DNA from: Xiphias gladius
Taxonomy: Eukaryota > Chordata > Actinopteri > Istiophoriformes > Xiphiidae
Length of the DNA: 64,000 nt
NCBI RefSeq assembly: GCF_016859285.1
Contig: NC_053409.1
Span: 21,771,976-21,835,975, forward strand
Reading direction: 5' to 3'
In this document: one piece after another, positions 24,573 to 53,499 of the stretch
Layout: the number at the start of each line of letters is the position of its first letter
Numbering within the stretch: position 1 is the stretch's first letter
Translations under genes and position numbers: made by a program
Notes under the pieces: model-generated
Told to the model about the DNA's origin: nothing
Databases searched by the model: none
The model's input: only the letters and a program-made list of their open reading frames with translations

Positions 24573-25297
24573 GTCTGTCATCGTCTTCCCAAATCCACAT
24601 GTTATTTTGTCACCACCTCTGTATGTGCACAAAGACATGGAGATAACAGTATCTGTATCTACGCCCAGGCACCGCGTGTGAAAAACGAATCCCCGAGGTG
24701 GACTGAAGTGACGGTGGGGGGGTTTCGGACGTCGTGTCACTCGTGATCACTCTCGCTCGCACAGACTAAACATGCGGAAGCGCTGTCGCTGCGCATCCGC
24801 TCTCTGTATAGTGCGTCTGGCGTGAATCTCTCCTCAAAGCTGCAGTATATTCCTGGCGTCTTACAACACAACATTTAGGACTTATTTTGTTGTTTTGTTT
24901 TGTTGTTGTTGTTTTTTTTTGTTTGCTTGTTTTTTTTTCATTAACAAGTTGAAATTTAATCAAGTGAAAAGAAAATTTAGATGCACGGAATCACTTGAGA
25001 TCGCGTTTTAAAACAAGTATGGCCGGACTATTGATTGAATTTCAACTACACACACATCCACACGCACTTCATCTTCTCGTCACATCTCTGAAATAGTGGG
25101 AACTGTTCATTTGATTGTTTGTGTAGACTGTTTTTTTTTTTTTTTTACTCCTTGCTATGAATTCTGTTTTTATTTCGGGGAAATTGTGCATGGAATTTAA
25201 CCTTGAGTTGAGTATTTTGTTCTGTTTTGTTTATTTATTTACTTTTTTTGTGTGTGGGTGGGGGTGGGTGTGTGGGGGGGGGGGGGTCTATAACTAA

Positions 25298-25303
25298 ATA
25301 AAG
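25298..25303 (+). terminator. slc8a3: Distal poly(A) signal candidate, slc8a3
   Basis: AATAAA follows a T/G-rich stretch (25130-25286) and precedes a purine-rich segment. If slc8a3 has a long 3' UTR of about 6.6 kb, this is a plausible end. It is the last candidate before the GC-rich map3k9 promoter region begins near 25345. No transcript evidence is available. Confidence 0.3.
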
Positions 25304-25343
25304 GAGACAATTTGAAGAAAAAGAAATGCTTCCTTGTACGTGT

Positions 25344-25674
25344 TTAATTGGCATGGAGCAGGTTCACGCCGTGAGATGGGCGACCCGGCGTTTGACGCTG
25401 AGGGGAGGGTGGGAGTCGAGCTGTTACTGACGTGCCCGTGCACCAATAGGAAGACGGCGACGATTCGCACGTTGGCACAATTGGCTTAAGATAAAGACTA
25501 CTGGGTCCCAGGAGTTGCAGCGGTGACTGGGTTTGGGGAACGTGCATTGGAAATCACCAGGCTGGAGCCGTGCGTTTGATGGCGGCCGGCCGGGGACTGA
25601 AAGGCAGACGATGCAGCAGAATGGTGCCTCCGTTTTCCTACAGGGTCTGTGTGTGGGATTAGCCGATACTTAGC

Positions 25675-25729
<55 letters not shown>

Positions 25730-25820
25730 ACGCGGGGCGCTCCGAGCCGCCCGCCAGCCAGCCAGCCGCGTCAGGTGGATGCGCCTGCAGTGATCCAGGT
25801 CGCCCCTATGGATCGCGTCC
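25344..25820 (+). promoter_or_regulatory. map3k9: map3k9 promoter / 5' leader, CpG-rich
   Basis: Base composition changes from A/T-rich to GC- and CpG-rich and stays so through map3k9 exon 1. A CCAAT pentamer sits at 25443-25447, followed by GTTGGCACAATTGGCTTAAG, which resembles an NF1/CCAAT-type site. A (TG)25 run at 25677-25726 lies only about 95 nt before the start codon. The transcription start is not visible. Confidence 0.5.
25677..25726 (+). repeat. (TG)n microsatellite near map3k9 start
   Basis: An uninterrupted 50-bp TG run in the proximal leader or promoter of map3k9, ending 94 nt before the ATG. Confidence 0.97.
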
Positions 25821-38944
<13,124 letters not shown>

Positions 38945-39332
38945 CTCAGCCCCAACCCTTCACGGGTCCTTCACAAGGAGGGGATTGTCCTTACTGTTAG
39001 CATTTGGATTGTTAAAGGTCTGGGTCATTTATTACTTAAAACCTGAGTCTGTTTTTAGCTTTAATCGGTACATAATGGTGGTGGTTCACCTTTCTCCATC
39101 TACAATATTGTCAGTAAATCAGAGGTAGACATTTACTGTGAATATTTTACCTTTCTGACATTTGTTGTCTTACCATTTGTCCAAAACTGCTAAAACAAAC
39201 CATGGGAAGTATTTAAAAATATTATTCGACCCAGGTCTGGTTGTTAATGCATTAGAAGGGCAGATTAACCATTTTTCTTAACCCTGTCATTTGTCATTCA
39301 AGATGTGAAGGATTTTTTTTTTTCTCTTTGGG

Positions 39333-39338
39333 AATAAA
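39333..39338 (+). terminator. map3k9: Poly(A) signal candidate, map3k9
   Basis: The first AATAAA after the stop codon, 389 nt downstream and just after a T-rich run. Longer 3' UTRs cannot be excluded. Confidence 0.4.
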
Positions 39339-40389
39339 CAGATGAACGGCTTTGTAGCAGAATGGCATTGACAGTTTGACAAAGCTTTACATACTTTTCT
39401 TAATTTTAAACTTGAGTTGAAGATTGTGCATTTAATGAAGTGCACTTTTGGAAAGCATCATGAATGTAAAGCTTCAGGTTTTTTCCAAAAAAACGCTGTC
39501 TCTGTTTATTTGTAATTTGTCTGTAAAAGCATTGTGTTATTTTAATCAATCACTAACTCCTGTGCTATTAGCTGATGAATTCCCGTTTTGTACCGAGCAC
39601 TTGTCATCACCAATCACTTGTACAGAGTTCTATCCCAGGGACGGGGGATGCTGTTGTATAATATGAGCACTTCTTTGCATTTGCAACCTACAGTCTTGAA
39701 ACAGTGTCAATACAGTAATGTCTGACATAATTTCGAGCTCTGTACTGTGAACTATACTAAAAAAAAGGAATGTCACTAAAGCTCGGGTTTGAATTGGGAC
39801 TGAAACTCTGCCAGGAAGTCACAATTTATCAAGGAACTCATTAATTCCTCATTATTTGATTGTGGCCCCGACAGAGAAGCTTGTTTGGATCCCGAGCCAC
39901 CAGTCTAGAAACGTTTCTCCAAACAAAAAAGGGAACTTTGTATTTGTAACTCTGTAAATTGTCTGCCTCATAAATTGTTGATCAAGATAGGATGAGGGAT
40001 ATAAAGTATGTTCTAGGATATGTAAGCGATAAACTGCATGAGTGTTGAATGGCACACAGGTAAAACAGGCCCTGGTGGCATGTGGAAGTTCAGTCCTTGC
40101 TATTTATATTTGTATTGATTTGTTTAATATTATTTATTGATTAATTTATCTGATGGTTTATTTTTATAATTCATTGTATTCGCCTTGATTTTTGACAGTG
40201 TTTTGAGTGTTTGCACAAAAAATCCAGTTGATTCTGAAAATGCAACACTGAATAGATTTCATGACTGCAGCCACATTTGACTTGCTTTATATTAATTTCT
40301 GTCTGTTTCACTGAATATTGAATTATTTTGTTTTGTCTTCTTCTGGGTTTTTCTGACTACTTCAGCAAGGGTGCGAGTAGTCTCAATCC

Positions 40390-40735
40390 AGCTAGAGCTG
40401 AAGCGATTGGTTGATTAATTGATATTTTGATAATCGATTAAAGGTTGTTAATAGTTGTTAGTCATTTTTTAAGTAAAACAAGCCAAACATTCCCTGGTCC
40501 CAGCTTCTCACTTGTGAGAACATTTTTTTCTTTATTTCATTTGACAGTAAAGTGAATGTTTTTTTGGTTTTGACTTTTTTTTTTTTTTTTTGATTTTTCA
40601 GAAAAAACAAGCAAGTCCATGATAACAAGTTGGGCTTTAGAAAACTGTGACAGGCATTTTTCATTATTATCCAACATTTTATATACTAAATGTTTGATCG
40701 AGAAAATAATCGAAAAATTAATCATAAAGAAAAAC
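40390..40735. repeat. Family-B interspersed repeat, copy 4
   Basis: Begins CTAGAGCTGAAGCGATTGG and GATAATCGATTAAAGG, contains CCAGCTTCTCACTTGTGAGA, and ends with CGAGAAAATAATCGAAAAAT and TAATCAT. Confidence 0.75.
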
Positions 40736-41509
40736 TGTCAAAAAATGTATTTTATCAAGCTAAAGGCATGCAAATTGGGTTTCATTTTGTTTCCACATTT
40801 TACTTGGGTTCGTCTGGATCATATTGGCGTTAACTATTGTTTTCAAATAATTTTTACCTGCCAGGGAAATACTTACTATTAGGGGAATTATGGAAAGAGG
40901 TGTTAGCTCCTACATATAAACTGTCAAACTAGCAGGTAAAAAGAGATAATTATCAGTTATTTGAAAATAATAAATAGAAACATTATGGTCTAATGCCTGT
41001 TTCGCTCATTTCATTTTCAAATGTCAAGTGACCTCTCAGCCTGGAGAACCGCATCCTCTAGGATTTTATCCGTCTTTATCCTAAGTGTGACCTGATATAC
41101 ATGTAAATGTGAATGCTTTTTCTCTGAGGATGTGCAGAATGTGATCATGCTCAATGTATAAACACAGTATTTCAACTGAGGCTGTTAGTTGAAGCAAAGC
41201 TCTCCCTCTGAGGTGTAGCCCAGGTGTCATTATCTGTCTGAAATGTTACCACGAATAAGCTTATCTTACTGTTGCTGATGGACATTGTTCAGGTTGGGAA
41301 TAATATCTTATTGACTTGACTTGTATTTGCACTGGTACACACTGATTTGAGTAAAATCATAGTAAACAATCCAACGGGGTCACAGATTCTTTTATAAGAC
41401 TGTGTTTCCGTAATAAATGGAAGGGTAACAGGGTGATAGCGGCTATAATCGATATGTTTATAATAGTAATGGATCAAATGACTGTGTAATGTGAAAGGTG
41501 TGACTCATT

Positions 41510-41536
41510 GTGATCAATCCACAACGGATTGATCAC
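41510..41536 (+). repeat. Perfect 11-bp hairpin
   Basis: GTGATCAATCC (41510-41520) and its exact reverse complement GGATTGATCAC (41526-41536) flank the five-base loop ACAAC. Confidence 0.85.
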
Positions 41537-43172
41537 CTTACTCTGCAGTTCCCCTCAGCTAGAAGGAGCTTTGTTGCGCCTTTAAGCTCAATGTTTTGAC
41601 TTTCCAACCCCCTACTTTACTATTTTGGTGCACTCTGCCTGCTCTCATGAGGTAATTTTTGACAGCAGCAGGCCACCTCTTTTCAGAAAAAGGGCTCTGA
41701 TAAAACACCAAACAGATCACACACAAAGTCAGCGACTAGCAACCGTTTGTGCCACCCATGTGTTAGCATTAGCATTACAGTTCAGTCACAGAACAAAGCA
41801 TCCATTTCTCTGTAAAATAATTTTTAAAAACCCTGTAGGTTGGTTTAACAAGAGACACCGCGGCTCCAAAGGTATTTCCAGATTCTTCAAAGAGCCTAAC
41901 CATGTGGATAAACTAAACTTCTTTCCCCTGCTCAATTAAAAAAAGATTTTTATGCTGTTGTGTAACTCCATTTTCTGTCCAGGTAACCAGCCGACTGCCA
42001 TCTTGGATTAGGAAACAGTCGCAATTTGGGAAACAGGTTAAAAGTTGTTTTAGCCGTAAAGTGGACGAAATATTTTTTCATCCAGGTGGTTTGAAGAGTC
42101 TTTGAGGATTATAGAAATACCTTCAGAGCAGTGGTAAGTGTTGTTAAATGACCTGGGGTTTTTTTTTTTTTTTTTTAAACATTTCCAAGTAATTATCTGG
42201 ATTAGAAACGGATAGCCACCACTTTGACTTGAATGTAGCTAAAGCTAATAGATGAGAGGGACTGGGGCGATCCAGCACCAAACAGCAGACATAGTCACCA
42301 GTTAGCTGGTGAACATAGCGGAGCATTTAGCAGCTACAGAGCCTCACGTTTCCCTCAAGAGCCGGTGGAAACCTAAAACAGTACTAAAAAAAAAAGGGTA
42401 GCAATCTTTAATCGTTTAGTCAACTAATCATGCAGATCCCTAGCCTACAAATGAATGCTAACAGTTTGCTAACAACTTCCCCATATCAACTTAAAACATG
42501 ATAATATGTCAGCGTGACATTCACAGCTTGTTTGCGCTGCCACCAAGTTGCCAAAAAAATCGGTTATTGCGAGTTTAAGGTATTAGTTATTCCACCAGTT
42601 TTAAATGATTGCCTGTGTTATATCAGGATGTTTTTCTGCCTCATGCCACCATGCCTCATTATATAATTTTCTGAAAAAATCAACTCCATGACCCAACTTA
42701 TTACCAAGGCCTCACCATGGCAACTACCGAGAGAAAAAGGTAGAGCCCACAATCATTTCAGTCGGCTTCAGTTCACTTGTTTATTTACACCATGCTTTCG
42801 TCAGCATTTCGCCACAGATCTGTTTTAGCTTATGAGGAACACAGGAGGACAATTAAAATCTGAAGGGAAATCCACGGCAGCAGCACCACAAAAAAATATT
42901 TCAATCAATAGACACATTTATTACACGCATACCTTTACAGTAAACATACAGTATTTGTCGATACAGTAAATGCTGTGAATGAAGTGCTTCGTTTTGGCGT
43001 TATTAAACACATGTAGCTTGCCTCTTCATAATATTTTCTTGCGATTTCTATAAAGTAGCCTATTTACATTTTGTGATATGTCTCTAAATTTCATACTGCA
43101 ATTAGCAACCATGTGCTCTTGATGTCTTTCCCTATGCATTTTGAGTTAGAAACCTACTTAGTGAAAGCACCT

Positions 43173-43178
43173 TTTATT
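43173..43178 (-). terminator. ttc9: Poly(A) signal candidate, ttc9
   Basis: AATAAA on the minus strand (TTTATT on +), about 550 nt past the ttc9 stop. A second lies at 42917-42922. Confidence 0.35.
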
Positions 43179-43723
43179 CAGATATCATTGAAAGTATAAA
43201 AAAATAAAAAAAAAATAAAAAATCCGGATCTTTTGTTGTACTTTCAAAATCAAAGTATGGTGACAGAAGTGTAGGTGGTTGTTACTTACTCCATGCCACT
43301 TAAAAGACATCTTGTGCGAGGGCAGGTGGTAATTTACAGTTACGCTTGCCTGCAGACATGATGGATTCACTCTGTGGAACTTGTTGCTCCTGTCTCTATC
43401 ACAAGTGTTGGCCTGTATGTGCAATGTTTGGACTGGCAGTGCATCAGTTTGTAATGGTTAAAACATACTCGAGATGGATTCGTACTGGATAAGTTTGGCG
43501 GATTGGAGACAGAAACTCAAAATCTGGTACAATTTTTAAAAAATGCTTCAAGCACACAATGGTGAAGTTCAATCACATAACTGGCAGCCGGATGTTGTGC
43601 AAAGCAAAAGCAAACATAACATCGTTTCACACCAAGGCTTCTGACTCATGGCGTGTAAGATCTGACTGGCACACAGTAGGGCTGCAATTTATGACGAGTG
43701 AGAAGTCATCAGACAGCGAGTGC

Positions 43724-47040
<3,317 letters not shown>

Positions 47041-48334
47041 CCAGCAGGAAGAGGAGAGGTTTGATTTCATTAGATGTTTATCTGGAGATCATTTCATCAT
47101 CAGTTTGCAAACTGGACACTGTTCTACTTGAAATGCTTTTCTTTGTCGATGGTTTGGATGATGTTTTATTCACAAAGGGAAAAATTACACTCATGTATTT
47201 TGTCTTTAATGGACATAAAATTCGCGAGTTATTCGTTTTTATAATTGTAAATCTTTTCAGAGAAATATAGACCTGCATCAATAGACCTCGGTATATTTTG
47301 TGTTCCTTCTCTGGTATGCCTTGTATTATTTTTGTTCTATAGCCAAATAAAAGCCACAGACGTTTTTGAACTGAAGAGCATAATTACTGATAATGAATCT
47401 TTTTTTTTTCTTTTAATCAGACTTATGTCTCTCTGGGCCATCCATGCATACTCATTTGGGAAATTCCAATATTTCGGCCTCATGAAACTGAACAGGCTAT
47501 CTTACAGCAAGAGGAGCCCTTGACAGCAGCGAATATCAACCCCCACCTTCCTCTTAAATATTCCTGCCAGTGTCTCGCTCTTATCACAGATTGAAGGAAT
47601 GCAGTCATCTCTACTCAGATGAATCAGATATAGCCTAGATCATCCAGCCAACCCCCCCCCCCCCCGAGCTGCTCGCTTACTGCGCAGCCACTTTGGACAG
47701 ACCCATGGCAGGATACGGTCTCTGATGACAGGCTATGATGTCATTCAAACCTGGGTTGATGCAGGGTAATGGTGTTAGGAGTCATTCTCATTCTGACTAT
47801 CATTTTATCATCAACACTGAGAGTGTGTGTGAGTGTGTGTGTGCGTGTGCGCGCGTGTGAGTGTGCGCGCGTTTGCTTGTTTATCCATCCATGCTTAAAC
47901 ACATCTGTTCTGTCACGCTCACAGGGCAGGGAACTCAGCTGTCTGGGTGTGTCTCTGGAATTTCAGCTTCTCCCGACCAAATGCCGCTGATCAGAAATAA
48001 AGACCACGAACCATGAAAGCTGTTAAATGGGACTGGTTGCGTAATGCTCTAACGGATAATATCACGTGCCTTCAATTGGGTTCAAGGTAAACATGTGATG
48101 CCAAGAACGATGCAAACACGCACAAACAGTACATCTCCCTAAGACAGTTCAGTTCAATGGTTTGTATTAAATGAAAAAGTGGATACAATATCGACTGATT
48201 AGGTACAAAAATTACCATGTGACTTAGATTAATCTGGACATTTTGAATCAATATGCGCTTGGATTCCTGTGTTTACATGTGTAGCCTATGGGAATGTAAA
48301 AGACCAGTTGTGAACGTATGCAGACCCTTTAGTT
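47041..48334. other. ttc9-med6 intergenic, ttc9 side
   Basis: A/T-rich with a T8 run, a C14 run near 47652 and a GT/GC run (47821-47875). No gene found; short open frames here lack any family match. Confidence 0.6.
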
Positions 48335-48823
48335 TAGTAAAAGTGCTAATACCACACTGTAAAAATACTCTATTTAAGGTAAAAGTCCCGAATTCAAAAT
48401 GTTAAAAAGTAAAAGTTCATAAGTGTAATTTAAAAAATTATACTTAGTAGTAAAAAAGTATTAAAAAGTGATAAAAGTAATAGTAGTCAATGCAGAAAAA
48501 CATCCCTTGTGAGCATTATACTATTATAAATTATACAAAAAGATTATTACTGATGGATTAATGTATATGCAGAATTTGAATGTTGTAGCTACTTGAGGTG
48601 CAGCTCATTTGTAGATATTTTATACAAAACTAATGAATGCTTTCATTATTGATCTATCTCCTGGCTATTTTCTTGATTAATCAGTCAATCATTTGGTTTG
48701 TAAAAATTAAGAAAATAGATAAATAGTGAAATAGAATTGTCCTTCACAGTTACCTAGAGCCCACCTTCCCAATGTTTGTCTTGTTAAACCAATAGTCCAA
48801 ACTGTATTTATGTATATATATAA

Positions 48824-48872
<49 letters not shown>

Positions 48873-49005
48873 TTTGTGTGTGTGTGTGTGCGTGTGTGTA
48901 CTCCCTCTGACATGTAGCATAGTGGAGCAGAAGTATAAAGTAGCTGTGTAAGTACAGTACTTGAGTAAATGGTAAATATACTTATTTACTTTCCAACACT
49001 GTGAA
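48335..49005 (-). repeat. Family-C interspersed repeat, minus orientation
   Basis: Read on the minus strand it starts CAGTGTTGGAAAGTAAATAA, goes through ACTCAAGTACTGTACTTAC and CTACTTTATACTTCTGCTCC, and ends in TACTTTTACTAAACTAAAGG. A GT run (48825-48899) and a family-B-like piece (48640-48790) lie inside it. The end is only about 175 bp before the med6 ATG. Confidence 0.75.
48825..48899 (+). repeat. (GT)n microsatellite
   Basis: A 75-bp GT run with two short interruptions. Confidence 0.96.
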
Positions 49006-49178
49006 GAACCATAATAAGATAGTGAGGTAAAATAGTAACAACAGTGTTTCTTGTTTTATTAAATGCCTCTACTACACTTTACTCCGATTAAACAAATTAA
49101 GGCGATCAAGACACGTCATCAAACTACGACCTGAAGACTAGTGAAGACGCAATCTTTGTGAGACACTTTGTTGACATC

Positions 49179-52100
49179 ATGTCGGCGGTGGATTTCAGAG
49201 GTAGATAAAATAGGGTTTCATTATTTGTTAGAAAGTTATTTCCAGGACTTTTTTTTTTATATGAAGTCATATTTAACAAGTCAACAACTGACGTGTTATA
49301 TTTGAACCCTCGATATAAAGCTGTTGTGGTAATTCGCTGTTGGCAACTTTAAAGTATACGTATTAGCGCTAACCTAGAAGCTAACGTTAGCAACGATTAG
49401 CATCTCCTTCGCTTTGATTAAACGTCCGATTCACTTAACATTATGGACAATAACAGCTCCGGTACTTTCACTTAAAGAGTAATAAGATATCCTTTTAATA
49501 CAGTTTTTTATTTATTTATTTTTTTGTTAAAATGATTCGCCTTTCGTTCTGTGATTGTTGCGTAGTTTGTAGCAACTGATGGTGAACTGGCAATCAGTGT
49601 TTGCTAGTCCGAAGTGTACGAAGAAAAATTACAAGCACTTCTCATCTCGAAGGCACCATCATTTGAAATAGTCTTTTATTTATACAGAACCCAACACTAG
49701 TATAAAAATTGTGTACTTCCTGCCAACAACAAAGGCAATAAATTTGGAAAAACCTAAATCCAAAGCAAAATTTGATTTGACTTGTTTTTTTTCTGTCAAA
49801 AAGCAACTTACACATAACACACTTATCCAGATATTCACAAAACATAACAATACAAAACAAATAAAAAAAAAACCCAACTATATTAAAACAGGCTAAATAA
49901 GTGGTGCGATTGGTCTTAAAGCCCTGATTGAAGCTGGTTTTTATTATCATTTTTAAAACACAGCCAGTCGTTAAAACTCGAGGCTGTGATGATAACGATG
50001 TATATAACATTAGTGCCTCATGTAGTTACTGTAAATTTACTAGAATTGACCAGCCTTCAGCCCAGGACATTACATTACATTTTTTGTTCAATTTGCAGAC
50101 AACCTTCTTGGGATATCTTGGGTGGACAGCGGCTGGGTGCCGATCCTTAATCCTGGAAATGTGCTGGACTATTTCTCTGAGAGAAGCAACCCTTTCTATG
50201 ACCGAACCTGTAATAATGAGGTAGTGAAGATGCAGCGGCTCACTCTGGAACATCTAAAGTAAGTTCACCTTACACGGTTTGATTTTGTGTTACTTTAAAA
50301 AAATAGTTGCATGTACATGAAAATACAGATGAAAAAAAGTTTGACAAGAGTTGGGGGGGGGGTAATCGGTGTGTACTGTGTGTATTGTCATCAGCTGGTA
50401 TGGTTAAGACCTGCTAATCAAGATACAGGAAAAATATATTCAGTAAGTAGCTGCAAAGTTGTAATATTAAGTGACATTTGCGAAACGAAAAGCAAAAAAC
50501 ATTGTTTCACTCTCATTTTCAGTCAGATGGTGGGAGTGGAGTACATTCTTCTTCATGCTCAGGAGCCAATTCTTTACATAATCCGTAAACAACAGAGGCA
50601 GACACCGACACATGGTGAGCAGTACAGCGTCTGATTAAATTTTCAATGAATAATTATATTGCAGCATGCTGGTGAGTCACTGGACAACGTGCACTGCATC
50701 TATTTGTGATATCACAGATTTGATATCACAGGTAGGTGTGGTTTTTATTATGCACGTTATTATGCAATGTACAGTATATGACTTAGAAATAAAGGGGAAA
50801 TTGAATTAAAAGTACTTCAGCATTGACTGACTAAATGTCTCCTTTTTCTATCATCCAGCTGCATAAATGTGGTGGCTGGTAACAAGAAAGTCAGTGTCTG
50901 GACCTTTTCTAAAGTCTGGAAGAGTTAACATTTTGAACTGTTATATTTATTTTATTTAAATGCCAGTGATAGATTTGTGATTCTACACATAACTGGCATC
51001 AAAAGTAACAAATGTTTATATACACATAATCTTGCATTTATGGGTCTATCTGAAGATCTAATTCCCACTTCCACTGAATGTTTTCATTCTCCAGTGATAC
51101 CCTTGGCTGATTACTACATCATAGCAGGAGTGGTGTATCAGGCCCCAGACCTGGGAACAGTGATCAGCTCCAGAGTGGTGAGGATTTATGATATGAGCCT
51201 ATAAAATAACCTTGGTATTATATTTTGATGTGTGGGATTGATAAGGGTTTTACTGTGAGTGACATGAATCATATCTGTTTTAGCTCTCTGCCGTCCATGG
51301 GATCCAGTCAGCGTTTGATGAGGCCATGTCATATTGCCGATACCACCCATCCAAAGGATACTGGTGGCACTTCAAGGACCAGGAGGAGCGAGGTTAGGTT
51401 TTTGGCAATTCATTAAATTTTTAGAGTTTAGACACTGAGGTAGTACTCTTATTAGCAGTGGAATAGTTCCTATAACAAGATCACAAATATTTAACACAAC
51501 TAATTGACAAAAATGCTTTATTACAGAAAAAGCCAAGCCTAAGACAAAGAAGAAAGAGGAACCAAGTTCACTGTTTCAGAGGCAACGTGTGGACACACTC
51601 CTTTTGGACCTTAGGTCAAAATTTCCACCAACGTTTTACCAGGTACAATTACACTGACTCAAAACAGCTATTAATTTAGAATCATTTTGGTCTGTTCATT
51701 TAAGTTTTTTTTATAAAATTAGAATTCTTTCATGAGATGGGATCCAAGTAATAGAATTTTTTTTCTTTCTTCTATTTCAGCCTAAGCCTGGTGAGAAGCC
51801 TATTCCAGGTATGATCTTCAAGTCATTACATTATATTCAGATCCTAAAGTTACATAATAAATAGTGTCAGTGTTTGGACATCAATGCTTGCTTAACGCTG
51901 AACCGAATGTACATGCAAATAAGATTCATCCCCTATTGGTTTGATTTTTATTCCGTCATAAAACAACTTACTCACACTTGTACAAATGTTCACCAAACAA
52001 ACAAAAAGACACAAATTCAGCCCGACATGGAAACATGGACATGCAGAATCACAACATGAAAAAAAATAAAGCAAACTGTAAGTAACATATAAAACATAGT

Positions 52101-52512
52101 ATATTGCATAAAATTGAAGAATGATGCAGGATAAAAACACTAAAAGTTAAACTACCTTATTTCCATATTTCATTATGTGCTTTTTGTGGGAACGTTAACA
52201 CTCTTATCATGGGTCTGTATACAACTGGCTGTGCGCTCAGAATATTGCCTTACCTTTACTCAGAGTACGAATTAATATAAATATGACATCCAAAACATCA
52301 TAAAGTATTCAGGTTTTAATGTAGATGGAGTGGAGACAGAAGCCCAGAGTTTTCCCATAATCATATGTTCTTGTCTTGCAGTTGAGGTGAAAAAGGAGCC
52401 TGAACCACCCACAGAAACTGTAAAACAAGAGGAGAGGGAACCAGCCACAAAGTCCTCTGCCCCAGCTCCACCAAGCAAACCGCCTCCTGAGAAGAGAGCA
52501 AGGCTACAGTGA
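49179..52512 (+). CDS. med6: Mediator complex subunit 6 (MED6), complete
   Basis: A subunit of the Mediator head module, the nuclear co-activator that links transcription factors to RNA polymerase II. Exons: 49179-49200, 50099-50258, 50523-50614, 51095-51177, 51284-51392, 51527-51642, 51781-51808, 52382-52512 (TGA 52510-52512). They total 741 nt, 246 residues, the same length as I recall for human MED6. The Med6 domain covers most of the first 150 residues: [95 protein letters not shown]. The C-terminus is a charged Lys/Glu/Pro-rich tail ending KRARLQ. Exon 1 holds only seven codons plus one base, and exon 7 is 28 nt. Exon 1 was placed by the start M-S-A-V-D-F-R-D, its GT donor and phase. Confidence 0.97.
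49201..50098. other. med6 intron 1
   Basis: Starts right after the 22-nt coding part of exon 1. A/T-rich; ends TTTGCAG. No element recognised. Confidence 0.7.
50615..51094. other. med6 intron 3
   Basis: Contains TGATATCACAG twice in tandem (50708-50732), each with the palindrome TGATATCA. Nothing else recognised. Confidence 0.65.
51809..52381. other. med6 intron 7
   Basis: A/T-rich, no recognised element. The acceptor is TCTTGCAG. Confidence 0.7.
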
Positions 52513-53499
52513 CAGCCACGCCTCTCATAGTCCGATAAGATGGCACAATGCAGTGAAAAGTCCCACAGCACTAACTGGAAAACAGTTCAGGATTGGGAGT
52601 GTTTCTGTTCCATTTCCAGAATTGCAAGATGGTTTGCTGCTCTGCTCATTTGATCAGTTTACAGGATTCTAAGAATGAACTGGCACAAAAGTGTCAGTCG
52701 CTTGCGTCGGTGCCAGGACTACTTTTACCTCACTGTAACCTTAGTCTTGTATACTTGATAGGTTTGGAGTCACGGACATTTCAGGCAGCTGTACTACGAA
52801 CAGGGGTTAACTGTTTGATGGCAGCAGAAGTTCCACAGTGGATGAGGTTTTTTGATGATAAGCTGACATCAGCGTCAGCGTCAGCTTTCTGTTGACATCA
52901 GCATAATGTTTGTGTTTTAGTGACTTCAGAGGACAGTTTAATTCCTAGTCTGCTTCACAGGGGGGTGTCATAATTCATCATCTCATCTGAAAAGAAAAAG
53001 GCTTCCTGACCCAGACTCCTGTCTTTAATTACAAACACTTTCATCGGTGTCTGAAAGCAACACTCTGCTTTTGTGGGTTTTTGTATTAAAATGTATCAGC
53101 TATTGTATCCTGATGTGTTTAATTCATGACAAGTAACAGTTTTCAGTCTTGCTTGATCAGTTTTTCCTATTACGAGAGCATTCATTTTCTTCTTGACCCA
53201 TAATCAAGAACTCATAACTCAAAGCCTTTATTATACATGTCATGGCTTTTTTCCTTTTCTTTTACCTGTGGTTAAAGGTAGCCTGGACTTTGTTTGTAGT
53301 TATCCTCAAACCAAAATGTATTAACCAACTTGTATTCGTTTATCCATTGGCTGTCGATGGGTAGAATACCGAGCGGATATGCAGATACATCTACATCTCT
53401 GATTCTCCTTTAGAAACCTCTGTAATCTGTTTGCAGATGGAAAGAAAAGTACAAGGTTTATTCCCCGTTGCTGTTTGGCTCTCTTGTTGACTTGCCCGT
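52513..53499. other. med6 3' UTR and spacer
   Basis: Probable 3' UTR up to the ATTAAA at 53085. The open frame at 52593-52895 has no family match and is treated as UTR. Confidence 0.55.
53085..53090 (+). terminator. med6: Poly(A) signal candidate, med6
   Basis: The variant hexamer ATTAAA, about 570 nt after the med6 stop, in T-rich surroundings. It precedes the family-C repeat at 53500. Confidence 0.4.

Larger units (their letters stand above)
18708..25343 (+). other. slc8a3 3' UTR and/or intergenic spacer
   Basis: No further coding exon was found. The stretch is A/T-rich and holds a family-B repeat (20119-20472), short CA runs (19216-19242, 22084-22115), a C15 run (24558-24572), a degenerate TTTTGAC-rich tandem region (24221-24480) and several homopolymer T or A runs. 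Where the slc8a3 transcript ends inside it is unknown. Confidence 0.6.
38945..43172. other. map3k9 3' UTR and map3k9-ttc9 spacer
   Basis: The two genes converge here. A/T-rich, no coding region found. It contains family-B copy 4 (40390-40735), a perfect hairpin (41510-41536), long T runs (40573-40591, 42160-42176) and a family-B fragment near 42405-42445. Confidence 0.65.

Noticed and set aside
52593-52895. A 100-codon open frame after med6
   Set aside because: It lies in the likely med6 3' UTR, lacks family similarity and shows no splice links.
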